Below, in pieces: positions 29,391-38,053 of a stretch of 64,000 nt of DNA. Positions within the stretch are counted from its first letter, which is position 1, and each line of letters begins with the position of its first letter. Below the pieces are notes generated by a model. The model had not been told where the DNA came from and searched no databases. It saw only the letters and a program-made list of their open reading frames with translations. The stretch is from Pseudomonas profundi (GTDB taxonomy: Bacteria > Pseudomonadota > Gammaproteobacteria > Pseudomonadales > Pseudomonadaceae), in contig NZ_VTPZ01000001.1 in NCBI RefSeq assembly GCF_008638305.1, forward strand, positions 1-64,000, read 5' to 3'. Made by a program: the position numbers and the translations under genes.

Positions 29391-30179
29391 TTAATGTTTA
29401 AAATCCAGCTCAATCCAGGTAGGCGCATGATCGCTGGCCTTGGGTAGATCCCGCACCCAACGGTCCACCCCTGCATCGACCAGCTTCGGCGCCAGATCTG
29501 CGCTCAACAGCAGATGATCGATGCGCAGGCCCGAGTTGGTCTTCCAGTGCTGACGGAAGTAATCCCAGAAAGTATAGATACGCTCCTCCGGGTAGAGCGT
29601 GCGCAGCGCATCGGTCCAACCCTGGTCGAGCAACCGCTGGTAGCATTCTCGCGACTCCGGCTGCAGCAGCGCGTCCTTCTTCCAGGAGCGCGTGTTGTAT
29701 ATATCAAAATCAGTAGGGATAACGTTGTAATCACCTGCCAGCACGACCGGATGCCCTGATTCAAACAATCCCTGCGCATGGCCTATCAGTTGCTCTAACC
29801 ACTCCAGCTTGTAATCGAATTTGGGACCCGGTTGGGGATTACCGTTGGGCAGGTAGATGCAGCCAACAATCACACCCTGGACGGCGGCCTCGATATACCG
29901 ACTCTGGCCAGGATCAGGGTCGTCCGGCAGTCCGCGGCGGGTTTCCAGCGGGTCCGTGCCTCTTGCCAGTATGGCGACCCCGTTCCAGGATTTCTGTCCG
30001 TGCCAGATGGCCCCGTAACCCGCATCGTTGATTGCATCGACAGGGAATCCCTCGTCAGGCGCTTTCAGCTCCTGAAGACACACAACATCCGGCGATTCTT
30101 TCTCAAGCCATTCCAGCAGAGCGGCCTGACGCGACCGGATGCCGTTGATGTTGAAGGTCGCAATTTTCAGCTTGCTCAC
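29391..30179 (-). CDS. xthA: Exodeoxyribonuclease III (AP endonuclease)
   Basis: Base-excision repair enzyme that cleaves 5' of abasic sites and degrades duplex DNA 3'-5'. 262 residues with the exonuclease-endonuclease-phosphatase core. It begins KIATFNINGIRSR, then has the metal-binding Glu in CLQELKAPD, the GDYNVIPTDFDIYN block, RIDHLLLSADL and the terminal SDHAPTWIEL with the catalytic Asp-His pair. Close to E. coli Xth (268). GTG start with AAGGGG upstream. Confidence 0.95.
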   Translation of the reverse strand: MSKLKIATFNINGIRSRQAALLEWLEKESPDVVCLQELKAPDEGFPVDAINDAGYGAIWHGQKSWNGVAILARGTDPLETRRGLPDDPDPGQSRYIEAAVQGVIVGCIYLPNGNPQPGPKFDYKLEWLEQLIGHAQGLFESGHPVVLAGDYNVIPTDFDIYNTRSWKKDALLQPESRECYQRLLDQGWTDALRTLYPEERIYTFWDYFRQHWKTNSGLRIDHLLLSADLAPKLVDAGVDRWVRDLPKASDHAPTWIELDFKH

Positions 30180-30221
30180 GGACCCGTCCCCTTCGCGATT
30201 GATATGACTGTTAGCCGATTT

Positions 30222-31487
30222 TCATTCGTCATCACGCCTGCTGAGTACACGGCTACCCTCTGGTGGCACGCCTGCATGGCGTGCATACAAACGTGTCAAA
30301 GGCGCAGCGGTGATGCCATGTACCAGAATAGACGCAAAGATGATCGCGCTGCCCGCGTGCCAGAACAGCGGCTGGTCCATATGCTTGTGCGCCAGGCTGG
30401 CGTAATAGATGGCGGCGATGCCGATCGGGCCGAACCACCCAATGAAGCGCACGTCCGGGGTTGTCCAGTAGCGCCTGAGAGCCGGATATAACATCAGCAG
30501 TATCGGTGGTCTGCGCAGCAGCAGAATCAGGATCGTCAGCGCGAGCAGCGGCCAACCCAGCTCGGCCCACGCCGCGAAAGGCAAAGCGATACCGAAAATC
30601 ACGAACATGGGTAGCGTGAACAGCTTCGCTACGCCCTCCTGGATTTTTTCCTCCTCATGCTCGTCGTTCTTGTCGCTGAACAGATTGAAGGTCAATCCCG
30701 CCAGAAATACGGAAACGACCGCATCCGCCTTGAGCAGCTCCGCCAAGCCAAGCGCGAATAACGAAAACGCGACCGTGTAACCCAGCAGCGAGGTCTTGTC
30801 GACCAGGCCATGGCGCTCGGCCAATGACAGCAGTCTCGCCGCACTAAAACCGATCACACCTCCCAACACAACGGCAAACACAACGCCGATAAGCACCGAT
30901 TCAAGCAACCACTTGGACCACGCCGCCCCTGGCGCGAGCGTCATCATGAAAATCGGCAGCATGACAAACAGATAGGCCAGGCCGTCATTCGCGCCGGATT
31001 CCAGCGACAGGCCATCACGGATGCGCAGCGGCAGGTGCGTCTTGGCAAATTTTCCGGTGACGATGGTACTCGCCACGACCGGGTCCGTTGGCGTAACCAC
31101 CGCGCCAAACAGCAGCGCAGCCCACAGCGGCAGCCCCAGCAACCAGCCCGCAAGCAAAGACGAAGTCAACCACATTGCCAGCATGACAATAGTCAGCAGC
31201 ACGATAATAGGCTTCAGCAGGACCCTCAGACTTTCCCGTTTGAGCCGCAGCGCAACACCCATCAGACCGATCGCCAGTGTCAGTCGCGAAGCCTGCTCAA
31301 GTATTGCTGTCTCGTCACCCCACTTCGACAGATCAAGCAATGCCAGCCCGTACGGACCCACGGCAATCCCCACTGCCATGGCCAGGATCGACTCGGTCAC
31401 AGGGCTCCGTTTGAGCGCCGACGACATCAGGGCGACACCGACCGCCGTTGCCCCCATCACAGCGAGAGAAAGGTTGAGTTGCTCCAT
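30222..31487 (-). CDS. Sodium/proton antiporter, NhaP/CPA1-type
   Basis: 421 residues, about twelve membrane helices. The core includes the family pattern GAVVTPTDPVVASTIVTGKF and the DGLSLESGANDGLAYLFVMLP block, whose acidic residues carry out cation/proton exchange. A His/Glu-rich loop (DEHEEEKIQEG) sits mid-chain. The start chosen is the ATG with AGGAG 7 bases upstream; 32 codons of open frame upstream show no ribosome site. It lies just upstream of xthA in the same direction, but no functional link is implied. Confidence 0.88.
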   Translation of the reverse strand: MEQLNLSLAVMGATAVGVALMSSALKRSPVTESILAMAVGIAVGPYGLALLDLSKWGDETAILEQASRLTLAIGLMGVALRLKRESLRVLLKPIIVLLTIVMLAMWLTSSLLAGWLLGLPLWAALLFGAVVTPTDPVVASTIVTGKFAKTHLPLRIRDGLSLESGANDGLAYLFVMLPIFMMTLAPGAAWSKWLLESVLIGVVFAVVLGGVIGFSAARLLSLAERHGLVDKTSLLGYTVAFSLFALGLAELLKADAVVSVFLAGLTFNLFSDKNDEHEEEKIQEGVAKLFTLPMFVIFGIALPFAAWAELGWPLLALTILILLLRRPPILLMLYPALRRYWTTPDVRFIGWFGPIGIAAIYYASLAHKHMDQPLFWHAGSAIIFASILVHGITAAPLTRLYARHAGVPPEGSRVLSRRDDE

Positions 31488-31618
31488 GACTGGCTCCTGA
31501 ATGCTATGTCCTTGCGAGGCCGTCATGTGAGGGAAGTTCCAGAATGGAGTCGATACCGTTTCGTTTCGGAGTTTTGATCGCACGGCCCGCCCAGCTCAGA
31601 AGTGCATGCTGAGCGCCG

Positions 31619-32320
31619 CTATCTACCCATGAAAGTCGACAGCTTGTGCACTGCGGCAATCTCACCGCTCCATATCATTTCGTAGTGCGCGGTCTGGACG
31701 ATGGATGAAACCTGCCTGGGTGTGAGCAGCCCCCAGCAAATTCCGTCTGCCTGACGCACCGAGTGGTAACGGATGGCTGTGGCGCCGGCGTCCCGCGCAT
31801 CACGGCCCAGTATGCGAGGCGCAGCATAATCGGTGGGCGAGTAAATCGGATCTGTACGCGGCACCCCCAGCGCATCCACCGAACCTGCCTCATCAAAACG
31901 AGCGGTCAGTGCGCGAAACACAAACCGCTCGTAGCGCAGGTCCGGAACCCGGGACCAGTAGGCTTGCTGATGGTGCCTGACCTCAGCGATGGCGGTTTCT
32001 ACGCGATCCGCCAGATACAGCACACCGAAGGTCCCGTCGCTGAAGCGCGAGCCTTCCGGGTTAACGTGGGTGAAGGGCGCGGCTGCGTAGGAGCAGCCTG
32101 GAATCCCGAAGGGAATTTCGCTGCGGGGGATAAGCTCCATATTGCCTGTCTGGTTCTGGATGCGCGGATTGGTCAGCGCCTGTAGCGCGTACAGATCATC
32201 AAACTCGGCGGCGCTGGCGACGTCATCGAAGATGGCTATTGGCGGAAATTTGGAATTGACCAGTCGATAAGCGCGGACCGATTGCGCCGGCAATACCGGC
32301 AGGCTACTGACCGCTACCAC
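31619..32320 (-). CDS. RES-domain toxin of a RES/Xre toxin-antitoxin pair
   Basis: 233 residues. The RES fold family includes toxins that consume NAD+ (MbcT-type) or modify target enzymes (ParT-type). The three namesake residues are visible: Arg in VRAYRLVNSKFPP, Glu in TAIAEVRHHQ and Ser in YHSVRQADG. The GTG start overlaps the antitoxin stop by 7 bases, which couples toxin synthesis to the antitoxin. Target chemistry cannot be read from sequence. Confidence 0.88.
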   Translation of the reverse strand: MVAVSSLPVLPAQSVRAYRLVNSKFPPIAIFDDVASAAEFDDLYALQALTNPRIQNQTGNMELIPRSEIPFGIPGCSYAAAPFTHVNPEGSRFSDGTFGVLYLADRVETAIAEVRHHQQAYWSRVPDLRYERFVFRALTARFDEAGSVDALGVPRTDPIYSPTDYAAPRILGRDARDAGATAIRYHSVRQADGICWGLLTPRQVSSIVQTAHYEMIWSGEIAAVHKLSTFMGR

Positions 32321-32715
32321 CGACTGCCCCGCAGAACATCGATTCGCTTGAAGGTTTCATACACCGCGACCATGTCGCCGCTGCCCATGACCTCGAGAGG
32401 TGAACGTCCAAAGAAGAACCCATTGTCGTTCGGCATCCGCATGAAGCCGTAGAGGTTATCGGGGTTATCAAAGATCGTCCGCAGCGCTGCATGAATATTC
32501 AATACGAAGCTCAGCCGCGTGAGCTGATCCCGGTCCAGACTGATCGATTGCAGACCATCCTTGCGCTTGGCACGGGCATAGGTGCTATGCGAGACCCGCA
32601 ATATTGCCTCGCCCTGCTCCCCTGTGGCGCCCCACTTGTCGAGGATGGTCACGGCAGTCCGCAAACCGGTAGCGGCGGCGGTTTTATCTGCTGAAACGGC
32701 GGCAGTATTGAGCAT
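32314..32715 (-). CDS. Xre/MbcA/ParS-type antitoxin
   Basis: 133 residues. A helical N-terminal Xre-like DNA-binding part carries DKWGATGEQGEAILRVS, then the DUF2384 toxin-binding C-terminus (AALRTIFDNPDNLYGFMRMPN, PLEVMGSGDMVAVYETFKRID). It precedes and overlaps its toxin gene. Antitoxins of this type autorepress the operon; no operator was resolved. Start ATG with AAGGG upstream. Confidence 0.88.
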   Translation of the reverse strand: MLNTAAVSADKTAAATGLRTAVTILDKWGATGEQGEAILRVSHSTYARAKRKDGLQSISLDRDQLTRLSFVLNIHAALRTIFDNPDNLYGFMRMPNDNGFFFGRSPLEVMGSGDMVAVYETFKRIDVLRGSRW

Positions 32716-32793
32716 GAGACAACCCTTAAGCGATATGTCTATAAAGACTACACCTGAAAAATAGTATCTGCAAACACACCTGATCCGCCACCA

Positions 32794-33753
32794 TCAATGG
32801 ACATGGCCTGAGCGTCCGTGCCCTCCTGCACTGCAGTTCTGCTCGACTGCGCAATCGAGCCGTATTTGTGCATCCTCCGGCTGCAGGGTGCTGTGCTGGA
32901 TACCAAAGCGCTCACTCAGCAAAGTTTGCATCTGGGGTAACACCGCCTGCCATTCGGTCATTACTTCGAGATCGACGTGGGCAGCCAGCGCGTGACTGGT
33001 CGAGGACAGGCTCCAGATGTGCAGATCATGCACTGCAATCACCCCGTCGACCTCAGCCAGTGCCTGCCCGACTTCACGGGAATTGATGCCCTGCGGGACG
33101 CCTTCCATCAGCACGCGAATCACCACGCCGAGCAAGCGGATCGCTGATATCAGAATCAGCAGGCAGACGACCAACGACAATATCGGATCCATGACGCTGG
33201 GCCCCCCAAACCAGATGATCGCGCCCGCGGCAACGGCTGCGACCGAGCCGAGCAGATCGCCCATCACATGCAATAGCGCTCCGCGTACATTGATCGTCTG
33301 CTCGCCGCGCATCAGCACCCAGGCAACGATGATATTCACCAACAAACCCAGGCCACCGATGAGCAACACGGTACCGCCATCTACTGTTGGCGTGTCCTGC
33401 ATCCGCTCGATCGCCTCGAACGCAATGACCGCAATCACCACAAACATGAACAGCACATTGAACAGCGCGCCCAGCACCTCGGCTCGTTGCAGGCCAAAAG
33501 AATGCGCGCGTGATGCGGGTTTGCTCGCAAGCCAGGCGGAAAAGGCCCCCACGGCCAACGACAGCGAGTCGGTAAACATATGACCCGCGTCAGATAGCAG
33601 CGCCAATGAACTGGCCATAACGCCACCAATAACCTCTACCACGGCGAAGCCCGTCGTAAATAGCAGGGCAAACAGCAACGTCATACCGCTGCCATGGCTA
33701 TGGCTATGGTTGTGGTTGTGATCGGCGTTGTGACTATGGGTATGGCTGGACAT
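32794..33753 (-). CDS. Cation diffusion facilitator metal exporter (CzcD/ZitB-like)
   Basis: Zn2+/Co2+/Cd2+:H+ antiporter of the inner membrane. 319 residues. It begins with a His-rich segment (SSHTHSHNADHNHNHSHSHGSG) and has six membrane helices. The transport-site motif is in TM2 (LLSDAGHMFTDSLS) and TM5 has its own His/Asp pair region. A cytoplasmic metal-binding domain (IAVHDLHIWSLSSTSHALAAHVDLE) follows. The open frame upstream is longer by 79 codons, but the His-rich ATG start is typical. It lies next to a MerR-type gene of another class, so that gene is probably not its metal sensor. Confidence 0.9.
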   Translation of the reverse strand: MSSHTHSHNADHNHNHSHSHGSGMTLLFALLFTTGFAVVEVIGGVMASSLALLSDAGHMFTDSLSLAVGAFSAWLASKPASRAHSFGLQRAEVLGALFNVLFMFVVIAVIAFEAIERMQDTPTVDGGTVLLIGGLGLLVNIIVAWVLMRGEQTINVRGALLHVMGDLLGSVAAVAAGAIIWFGGPSVMDPILSLVVCLLILISAIRLLGVVIRVLMEGVPQGINSREVGQALAEVDGVIAVHDLHIWSLSSTSHALAAHVDLEVMTEWQAVLPQMQTLLSERFGIQHSTLQPEDAQIRLDCAVEQNCSAGGHGRSGHVH

Positions 33754-33844
33754 GAACGCGCTCCGCTGGGCTTCAGCCCATTGAAACCATCCGACTGCTG
33801 AAGCGTCAAGCGGAGCTAGCGCTTTGCTCCGGCGCTGACCCAAC

Positions 33845-34816
33845 TCAGGTATCGAGCCGCCCTCCCAGGAACTGCGCCAACCGGCTACGCATGAGCCGGC
33901 TCTCGCTGCCGAGATTGGCGATGGGTGAGCCCTTGAGTTGTTCCTCGGCCAGTTCCGCACCGACACCGGCCAGTGCCAGAGGACAATCAATGGCCAGCGC
34001 CAGCTTGTTTATATGCCGGAGCAACGTAGCCGTGGCAGGTACCGGGGCGAACAGGACCAGCCCCTCAGGCTGGACTGACTGGCATACCAGCGGCAACTCA
34101 TCAAGCGGCTGACCCGTTGGCAACACCTGGACCGCTCCGTCGTCTGCGCCTAGCAACAATCCAGTTACCAATAGCTCCAGTTCAGGACAGTGTTCAGGCA
34201 ACGCGGCGAGCAATACGCAGCGGTTTGAGGCGCGCCGGCCCAGCTGCAGGCGTTGCAGCACGCGGGCGCGAAGAAAGGCATCGTAAAACAGCCACTGGCT
34301 GAGCTGACCGAACCCGCGTTGATGCCTATGCTCGCGCCATACGGGCAACAGTACCTCTTCGAATATCAACGAAACCGGGTAAGTAGAGAAAAGCTGACCG
34401 TACACCTGCTCGAGACGGGCTTGGTCAAAAGCGGCCAGCGCCTCTCCGATACGTGCTTGCCACCCGCGCCACTCACTGGCGTCTGATGGGACGAACGTGA
34501 TGCCACCGGCCTGCGATGTGATCTGCGCCCCTGAATCAACCGGCTTGCTGCGTGCAAGCAGACTGCCCACCTTGCTCACTGCTACGCCGCGCTCTGTCCA
34601 GGACATGATGCTGCGAATGTTTTCCACGTCACCCAGTGAATACAGCCGATGCCCGCCTTCGGTCCGCACCGGCTGGATAAGCCCATAGCGGCGCTCCCAT
34701 GCACGCAGCGTTACCGGATTGACGCCCGTCAGGCGCACCACTTCACGAATCGGTAGCAGTTCATCAGTGACAGAGTGCTCGATAGGGTCAGACACAGGCT
34801 CGGCTCGTTTGGTCAT
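33845..34816 (-). CDS. MerR-family regulator, probable class II LitR (light-response repressor)
   Basis: 323 residues. The N-terminal MerR winged helix-turn-helix reads LLPIREVVRLTGVNPVTLRAWERRYGLIQPVRTEGGHRLYS (residues about 19-59). A C-terminal region resembles the B12-binding domain of LitR/CarH but lacks a clear ExH/DxH cobalamin His motif. This matches class II LitR proteins, which in P. putida work with a short LOV partner. It is divergent from the LOV gene (219 bases between). A paralogue at 39010 shares the HTH. Confidence 0.82.
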   Translation of the reverse strand: MTKRAEPVSDPIEHSVTDELLPIREVVRLTGVNPVTLRAWERRYGLIQPVRTEGGHRLYSLGDVENIRSIMSWTERGVAVSKVGSLLARSKPVDSGAQITSQAGGITFVPSDASEWRGWQARIGEALAAFDQARLEQVYGQLFSTYPVSLIFEEVLLPVWREHRHQRGFGQLSQWLFYDAFLRARVLQRLQLGRRASNRCVLLAALPEHCPELELLVTGLLLGADDGAVQVLPTGQPLDELPLVCQSVQPEGLVLFAPVPATATLLRHINKLALAIDCPLALAGVGAELAEEQLKGSPIANLGSESRLMRSRLAQFLGGRLDT

Positions 34817-35035
34817 GGGCGGGAAACGCTATGGATGAATGTCGGCATTGTAACGCGGCGATCCATCATCGCCAGGCAATAAAACCCCGAATCCGCGGCG
34901 ACTCACAGAATATGAAGGCATTTCGCCAGCTACAACAGGAAGAACGTGGAATAATGCCTGCCAAAGCGCTTTTGAGTAGGCTGCAGTCAGGCCGAGTTGT
35001 TCTAGAATGGCGCCAAACGTACCGGGGTTAAAAGA

Positions 35036-35488
35036 ATGATCAACGCAAAACTGCTGCAACTGGTAGTCGAAGCATCCAATGACGGCATCGTGGTAGCCGA
35101 ACAGGAAGGCGACGACAATATCCTCATCTATGCCAACCCCGCCTTTCAGCGTCTGACGGGTTATCAGGTCGATGACATTCTTTATCAGGACTGTCGTTTT
35201 CTGCAGAACGATGACCGGGACCAACCCGGTCTGGCTGCAATTCGCGAAGCGATTCAGAATGGCCGCCCGTGCCGCCAGATCATTCGTAATTACCGTCAGG
35301 ACGGCACCGGCTTCTGGAACGAGCTGTCGATTACCCCGGTATTCAACGAGGGCGACCAGCTCACCTACTTCATCGGCATTCAGAAAGACGTGAGCGTTGA
35401 AGTCGAAGCTCAGGATCGAGTGCTTGAGCTCGAAGCGGAGGTCGCCGAACTGAAGCGCCAGCTGACGCAGCTACAGGAGAAATCCTGA
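35036..35488 (+). CDS. Short LOV blue-light photoreceptor (PpSB1-LOV-like)
   Basis: 150 residues made up of one LOV/PAS core and terminal helices, with no effector domain. The FMN-adduct Cys is residue 53 in YQDCRFLQNDDRDQ, with Asp instead of the usual Asn before Cys as in P. putida PpSB1-LOV, and the same residue number. Other LOV markers are NPAFQRLTGY, RNYRQDGTGFWNEL and YFIGIQKDV. A Leu/Glu-rich coiled-coil helix (VLELEAEVAELKRQLTQLQ) ends the chain, fitting dimerisation. Probably signals to the neighbouring MerR regulator. Confidence 0.93.
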   Translation: MINAKLLQLVVEASNDGIVVAEQEGDDNILIYANPAFQRLTGYQVDDILYQDCRFLQNDDRDQPGLAAIREAIQNGRPCRQIIRNYRQDGTGFWNELSITPVFNEGDQLTYFIGIQKDVSVEVEAQDRVLELEAEVAELKRQLTQLQEKS

Positions 35489-35807
35489 CCGAACAGGCTG
35501 GATCGATGGTCCGCGGATACGGCGATAGCAGCCGCCGACTTCTGACTCGTCACATAATATTCTGTATGCAGGTGCGTGCTCCGAAGAGCCCCCTCGCCTG
35601 CTGAGCCGTATCCTGCGGCGCTTCCTGCTCCCAGCCTGCCCCTCTGTTAACAAGCACCCCCCAAAACCTGTACAAAGCCTGAACCAGGGAATGCTTTACC
35701 TGTTGTTATACATATGTGATTATTTGTACAACTTAGGCCGTAAGTGCGCTCACGCCGATTTCGGCATGGATAGCCTGCTTACACGGAACGTTTCACGGAG
35801 CCCCATC
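35489..35807. other. Intergenic region upstream of the PAS chemoreceptor
   Basis: About 320 bases between the LOV gene and the PAS chemoreceptor. The left part shows no gene. The right part (35691-35745) is A/T-rich compared with its surroundings and carries a TATACA/TGTACA pair, listed separately. A further TGTACA lies at 35669-35674. A promoter for the downstream chemoreceptor is likely here. Confidence 0.6.
35706..35732. promoter_or_regulatory. Candidate light-regulon operator, pair 1 (TATACA-N12-TGTACA)
   Basis: TATACA at 35707-35712 and TGTACA at 35725-35730 are 18 bp apart start to start. The same geometry occurs twice at the divergent promoter near 38000. The sequence reads TTATACA, an 11-base spacer, then TTGTACAAC. 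MerR-family dimers bind operators of this kind of length, so the neighbouring LitR-like proteins are the likely binders. This is inference; no footprint is known here. Confidence 0.55.
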
Positions 35808-37136
35808 ATGTTCACCCGCACTCGTAAACTGAACGACGCCCTACAGGATTGCCAGACCCAGTTGGCGGCGCTTCGAGACGAGCAAGCCGCCCTGCGCAAC
35901 GCCATGGCGATTGTCGAGTTCAGCCCTTCAGGCGTGGTGCTGGATGCCAGCCCGGTGTTCCTGGCCATGACGGGCTATTCCCTGGATCAGCTTCGTGGCC
36001 AGCATCACGCCAGACTTTGTGAATCGTCCTATGCGCACAGCCGTGAATTTGCCGATCTATGGCAGCGTCTGCGAGCCGGAAAGCGCTTTAGCCAGCTAGT
36101 GCTGCGACGAGCAAATGACGGACGCCAGCTCTGGCTGGATGCCAATTATATTCCGGTATGTGATGCCAGCGGCGCGGTACAGCGCATCATCAAAATAGCC
36201 ACGGACGTCACGCAGCGCACATTGCGCTCGCAAAGTGAGTCCAGCTATGTTCAGGCAGTTGACCGGTCCATGGCGGTCATCGAATTCGACCTTGAAGGCC
36301 ATGTGGTGCATGCCAACGACAATTTTCTGAAGGTAATGGGTTACCGACTGGAAGAGGTTCGCGGCGAGCATCATCGGGTCTTCTGTCAGCCGCTTGAAGT
36401 GCAGAGCGACGAGTATCGGCAATTCTGGAGCCGCCTCAACCGCGGCGAGTACAGCGCCGGACTCTTCGCGCGAATCAATAAATATGGCGCCAAAGTCTGG
36501 CTTCAGGCGACGTATAACCCTTTGTTCGATGCGCAGGGAGAGCTCTATGGCGTGGTCAAATTCGCCACTGATATTACCCGGCAGGTCGAACAGCGCGAAG
36601 CTGAGACGCAAGCAGCGCAACTGGCCTTTGATACCTCCCGACAGACTGACGCGCATGCCGAACAGGGCACCGCAGTCGTTCAGCAAACCGTTACCGTCGT
36701 GCAAAGCATCGCAGATGAACTGCGCCAGGTTGCAGAGGGTATCAGCGCGCTGAGTGTGCAGTCAGAAGAGATCGGCAGCATCGTCGATGCGATTCGTGGC
36801 ATTGCCGAACAAACCAACCTTCTGGCGTTGAATGCCGCGATCGAGGCAGCACGCGCCGGCGAACAAGGCCGAGGCTTCGCAGTGGTAGCCGAAGAGGTAC
36901 GCAACCTTGCGCGGCGTACCAGCGAGGCAACCGTTGCGATTACCGAGGTGGTGGGTAAAAACCGCGAGCTGGCCAGACGGGCCGAAAGCAGCATGCAATC
37001 AGGCACACTCAAGGCAGAACAAGGCGTGAGCCTGGCCAATCAGGCCGGCTCAGTGATTCTCGACATCCATCTGGGCGCCCAGCAGGTAGTGCAGGCCATC
37101 GGTCAATTCGCCCAGACCCTCGACCAGCACCGTTGA
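35808..37136 (+). CDS. Soluble methyl-accepting chemotaxis protein with two PAS domains
   Basis: 442 residues with no membrane segment and no HAMP. After a short helical start come PAS1 (about residues 45-150: [20 protein letters not shown]) and PAS2 (about 165-270: [21 protein letters not shown]), both with PAC-like ends. A shortened signalling domain has the tip sequence [40 protein letters not shown]. It resembles Aer-like or BdlA-like PAS receptors (BdlA links c-di-GMP, nutrient cues and biofilm dispersal). The start chosen has CGGAG 8 bases upstream. Confidence 0.9.
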   Translation: MFTRTRKLNDALQDCQTQLAALRDEQAALRNAMAIVEFSPSGVVLDASPVFLAMTGYSLDQLRGQHHARLCESSYAHSREFADLWQRLRAGKRFSQLVLRRANDGRQLWLDANYIPVCDASGAVQRIIKIATDVTQRTLRSQSESSYVQAVDRSMAVIEFDLEGHVVHANDNFLKVMGYRLEEVRGEHHRVFCQPLEVQSDEYRQFWSRLNRGEYSAGLFARINKYGAKVWLQATYNPLFDAQGELYGVVKFATDITRQVEQREAETQAAQLAFDTSRQTDAHAEQGTAVVQQTVTVVQSIADELRQVAEGISALSVQSEEIGSIVDAIRGIAEQTNLLALNAAIEAARAGEQGRGFAVVAEEVRNLARRTSEATVAITEVVGKNRELARRAESSMQSGTLKAEQGVSLANQAGSVILDIHLGAQQVVQAIGQFAQTLDQHR

Positions 37137-37156
37137 GGCCTGCTGCCTGGCCGGCC

Positions 37157-37915
37157 TCAGGATGCCGGCCAGGCTACGTCAGGCAACGCTTCGAAAGCCG
37201 GACGGGCGAGCAGATAACCCTGGAACAGATAAACCCCCAGGTTTCGCAATTCACGCAGCTCACCTTCCGTCTCGATCCCCTCAGCGATAACTTCGATATT
37301 CAGCGCCTGACATACGCCGAGTATCCCCTGCACTATGGCCCTGCGCACCGGATGCGTGTCGATGTCCCGCACCAGCCCCATATCGATCTTGATAATGTCC
37401 GGCTGGAATTCCGCGAGTAAATTGAGCCCGGAATAACCGGCACCAAAATCATCGATCGCGGTCCTGAATTTTTGCCGTTGGTACTCCGTGATGATGTCTT
37501 TCAGATGCTCCTTGTTCACCAATTCCTCACTCTCGGTAATCTCGAAAATGATTTTCTCGGTGGGAAACCCAGAGCGCCGCGCAGCAGCCAGGGTCGCGCG
37601 AATGCAGGTCGCGGCCTGGTAAACCGCGTTGGGCAGAAAGTTAATGCTCAGCATACAGGGCATCTGGAGGCGCGCAGCCAACTCCACGGCCTTGACGCGG
37701 CACGCCTGATCAAAGGCATAGCGGTTGTGTTCGTTGACCCGTCCAAGCACTGCCCCAGCGCCGCTGCCGTCGGTGCCGCGCACCAGCGCCTCGTAGGCAT
37801 ACAGGCTGTTATCGCGTAGATCAACGATCGGCTGAAACGCCATACTGAAATCAAACGCCAGGGCTTTTCCATCACGGCAGGACTGGCAGGGATTGTTCGA
37901 AGGCTGAAGGCTCAT
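37157..37915 (-). CDS. EAL-domain cyclic-di-GMP phosphodiesterase
   Basis: 252 residues, a single EAL domain without sensor or transmembrane region. Catalytic motifs are intact: YAYEALVRG, FEITESEELVN (Glu pair), TAIDDFGAGYSGLNLL, IIKIDMGLVRDID and EVIAEGIETEGEL. An N-terminal CQSCRDGK could bind a metal. It is convergent with the PAS chemoreceptor (20 bases apart), and its promoter region is shared with the DUF523 operon. The start is not firm: an in-frame TTG 12 codons upstream is possible and neither has a strong ribosome site. Confidence 0.88.
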   Translation of the reverse strand: MSLQPSNNPCQSCRDGKALAFDFSMAFQPIVDLRDNSLYAYEALVRGTDGSGAGAVLGRVNEHNRYAFDQACRVKAVELAARLQMPCMLSINFLPNAVYQAATCIRATLAAARRSGFPTEKIIFEITESEELVNKEHLKDIITEYQRQKFRTAIDDFGAGYSGLNLLAEFQPDIIKIDMGLVRDIDTHPVRRAIVQGILGVCQALNIEVIAEGIETEGELRELRNLGVYLFQGYLLARPAFEALPDVAWPAS

Positions 37916-37967
37916 AAACAGGAATATCCATATAAGAATTGAATGATGCAAAAAGTTCTACGTATTC

Positions 37968-37994
37968 TTATACAACACCATTGACTTGTACAAT
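37968..37994. promoter_or_regulatory. Candidate light-regulon operator, pair 2 (TATACA-N12-TGTACA)
   Basis: TATACA at 37969-37974 and TGTACA at 37987-37992, exactly 18 bp apart, in the A/T-rich divergent region between the EAL gene and the DUF523 operon. A possible rightward -35 (TTGACT, 37981-37986) lies inside the pair. Its -10 options (CTTATA at 20 bp, TATAAA at 22 bp) would give the over-long spacer known for MerR-controlled promoters. Leftward TTGTAC/TATAAG is also possible for the EAL gene. Confidence 0.55.
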
Positions 37995-38016
37995 ATAAAT
38001 CGTACTCTTATAAAAT

Positions 38017-38043
38017 ATGTACACCATACGGATCTCGTACAAG
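38017..38043. promoter_or_regulatory. Candidate light-regulon operator, pair 3 (TGTACA-N12-CGTACA)
   Basis: TGTACA at 38018-38023 and CGTACA at 38036-38041, again 18 bp apart. The second half-site touches the AAGGAG ribosome site of the DUF523 gene. Together with pair 2 it would let two regulator dimers cover the whole divergent promoter. Confidence 0.45.
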
Positions 38044-38053
38044 GAGCACATCC

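Noticed and set aside
33845-34816. Metal-sensing MerR regulator for the CDF exporter
   Set aside because: It is far longer than CueR/ZntR-type sensors and lacks their C-terminal Cys metal site; it resembles LitR instead.
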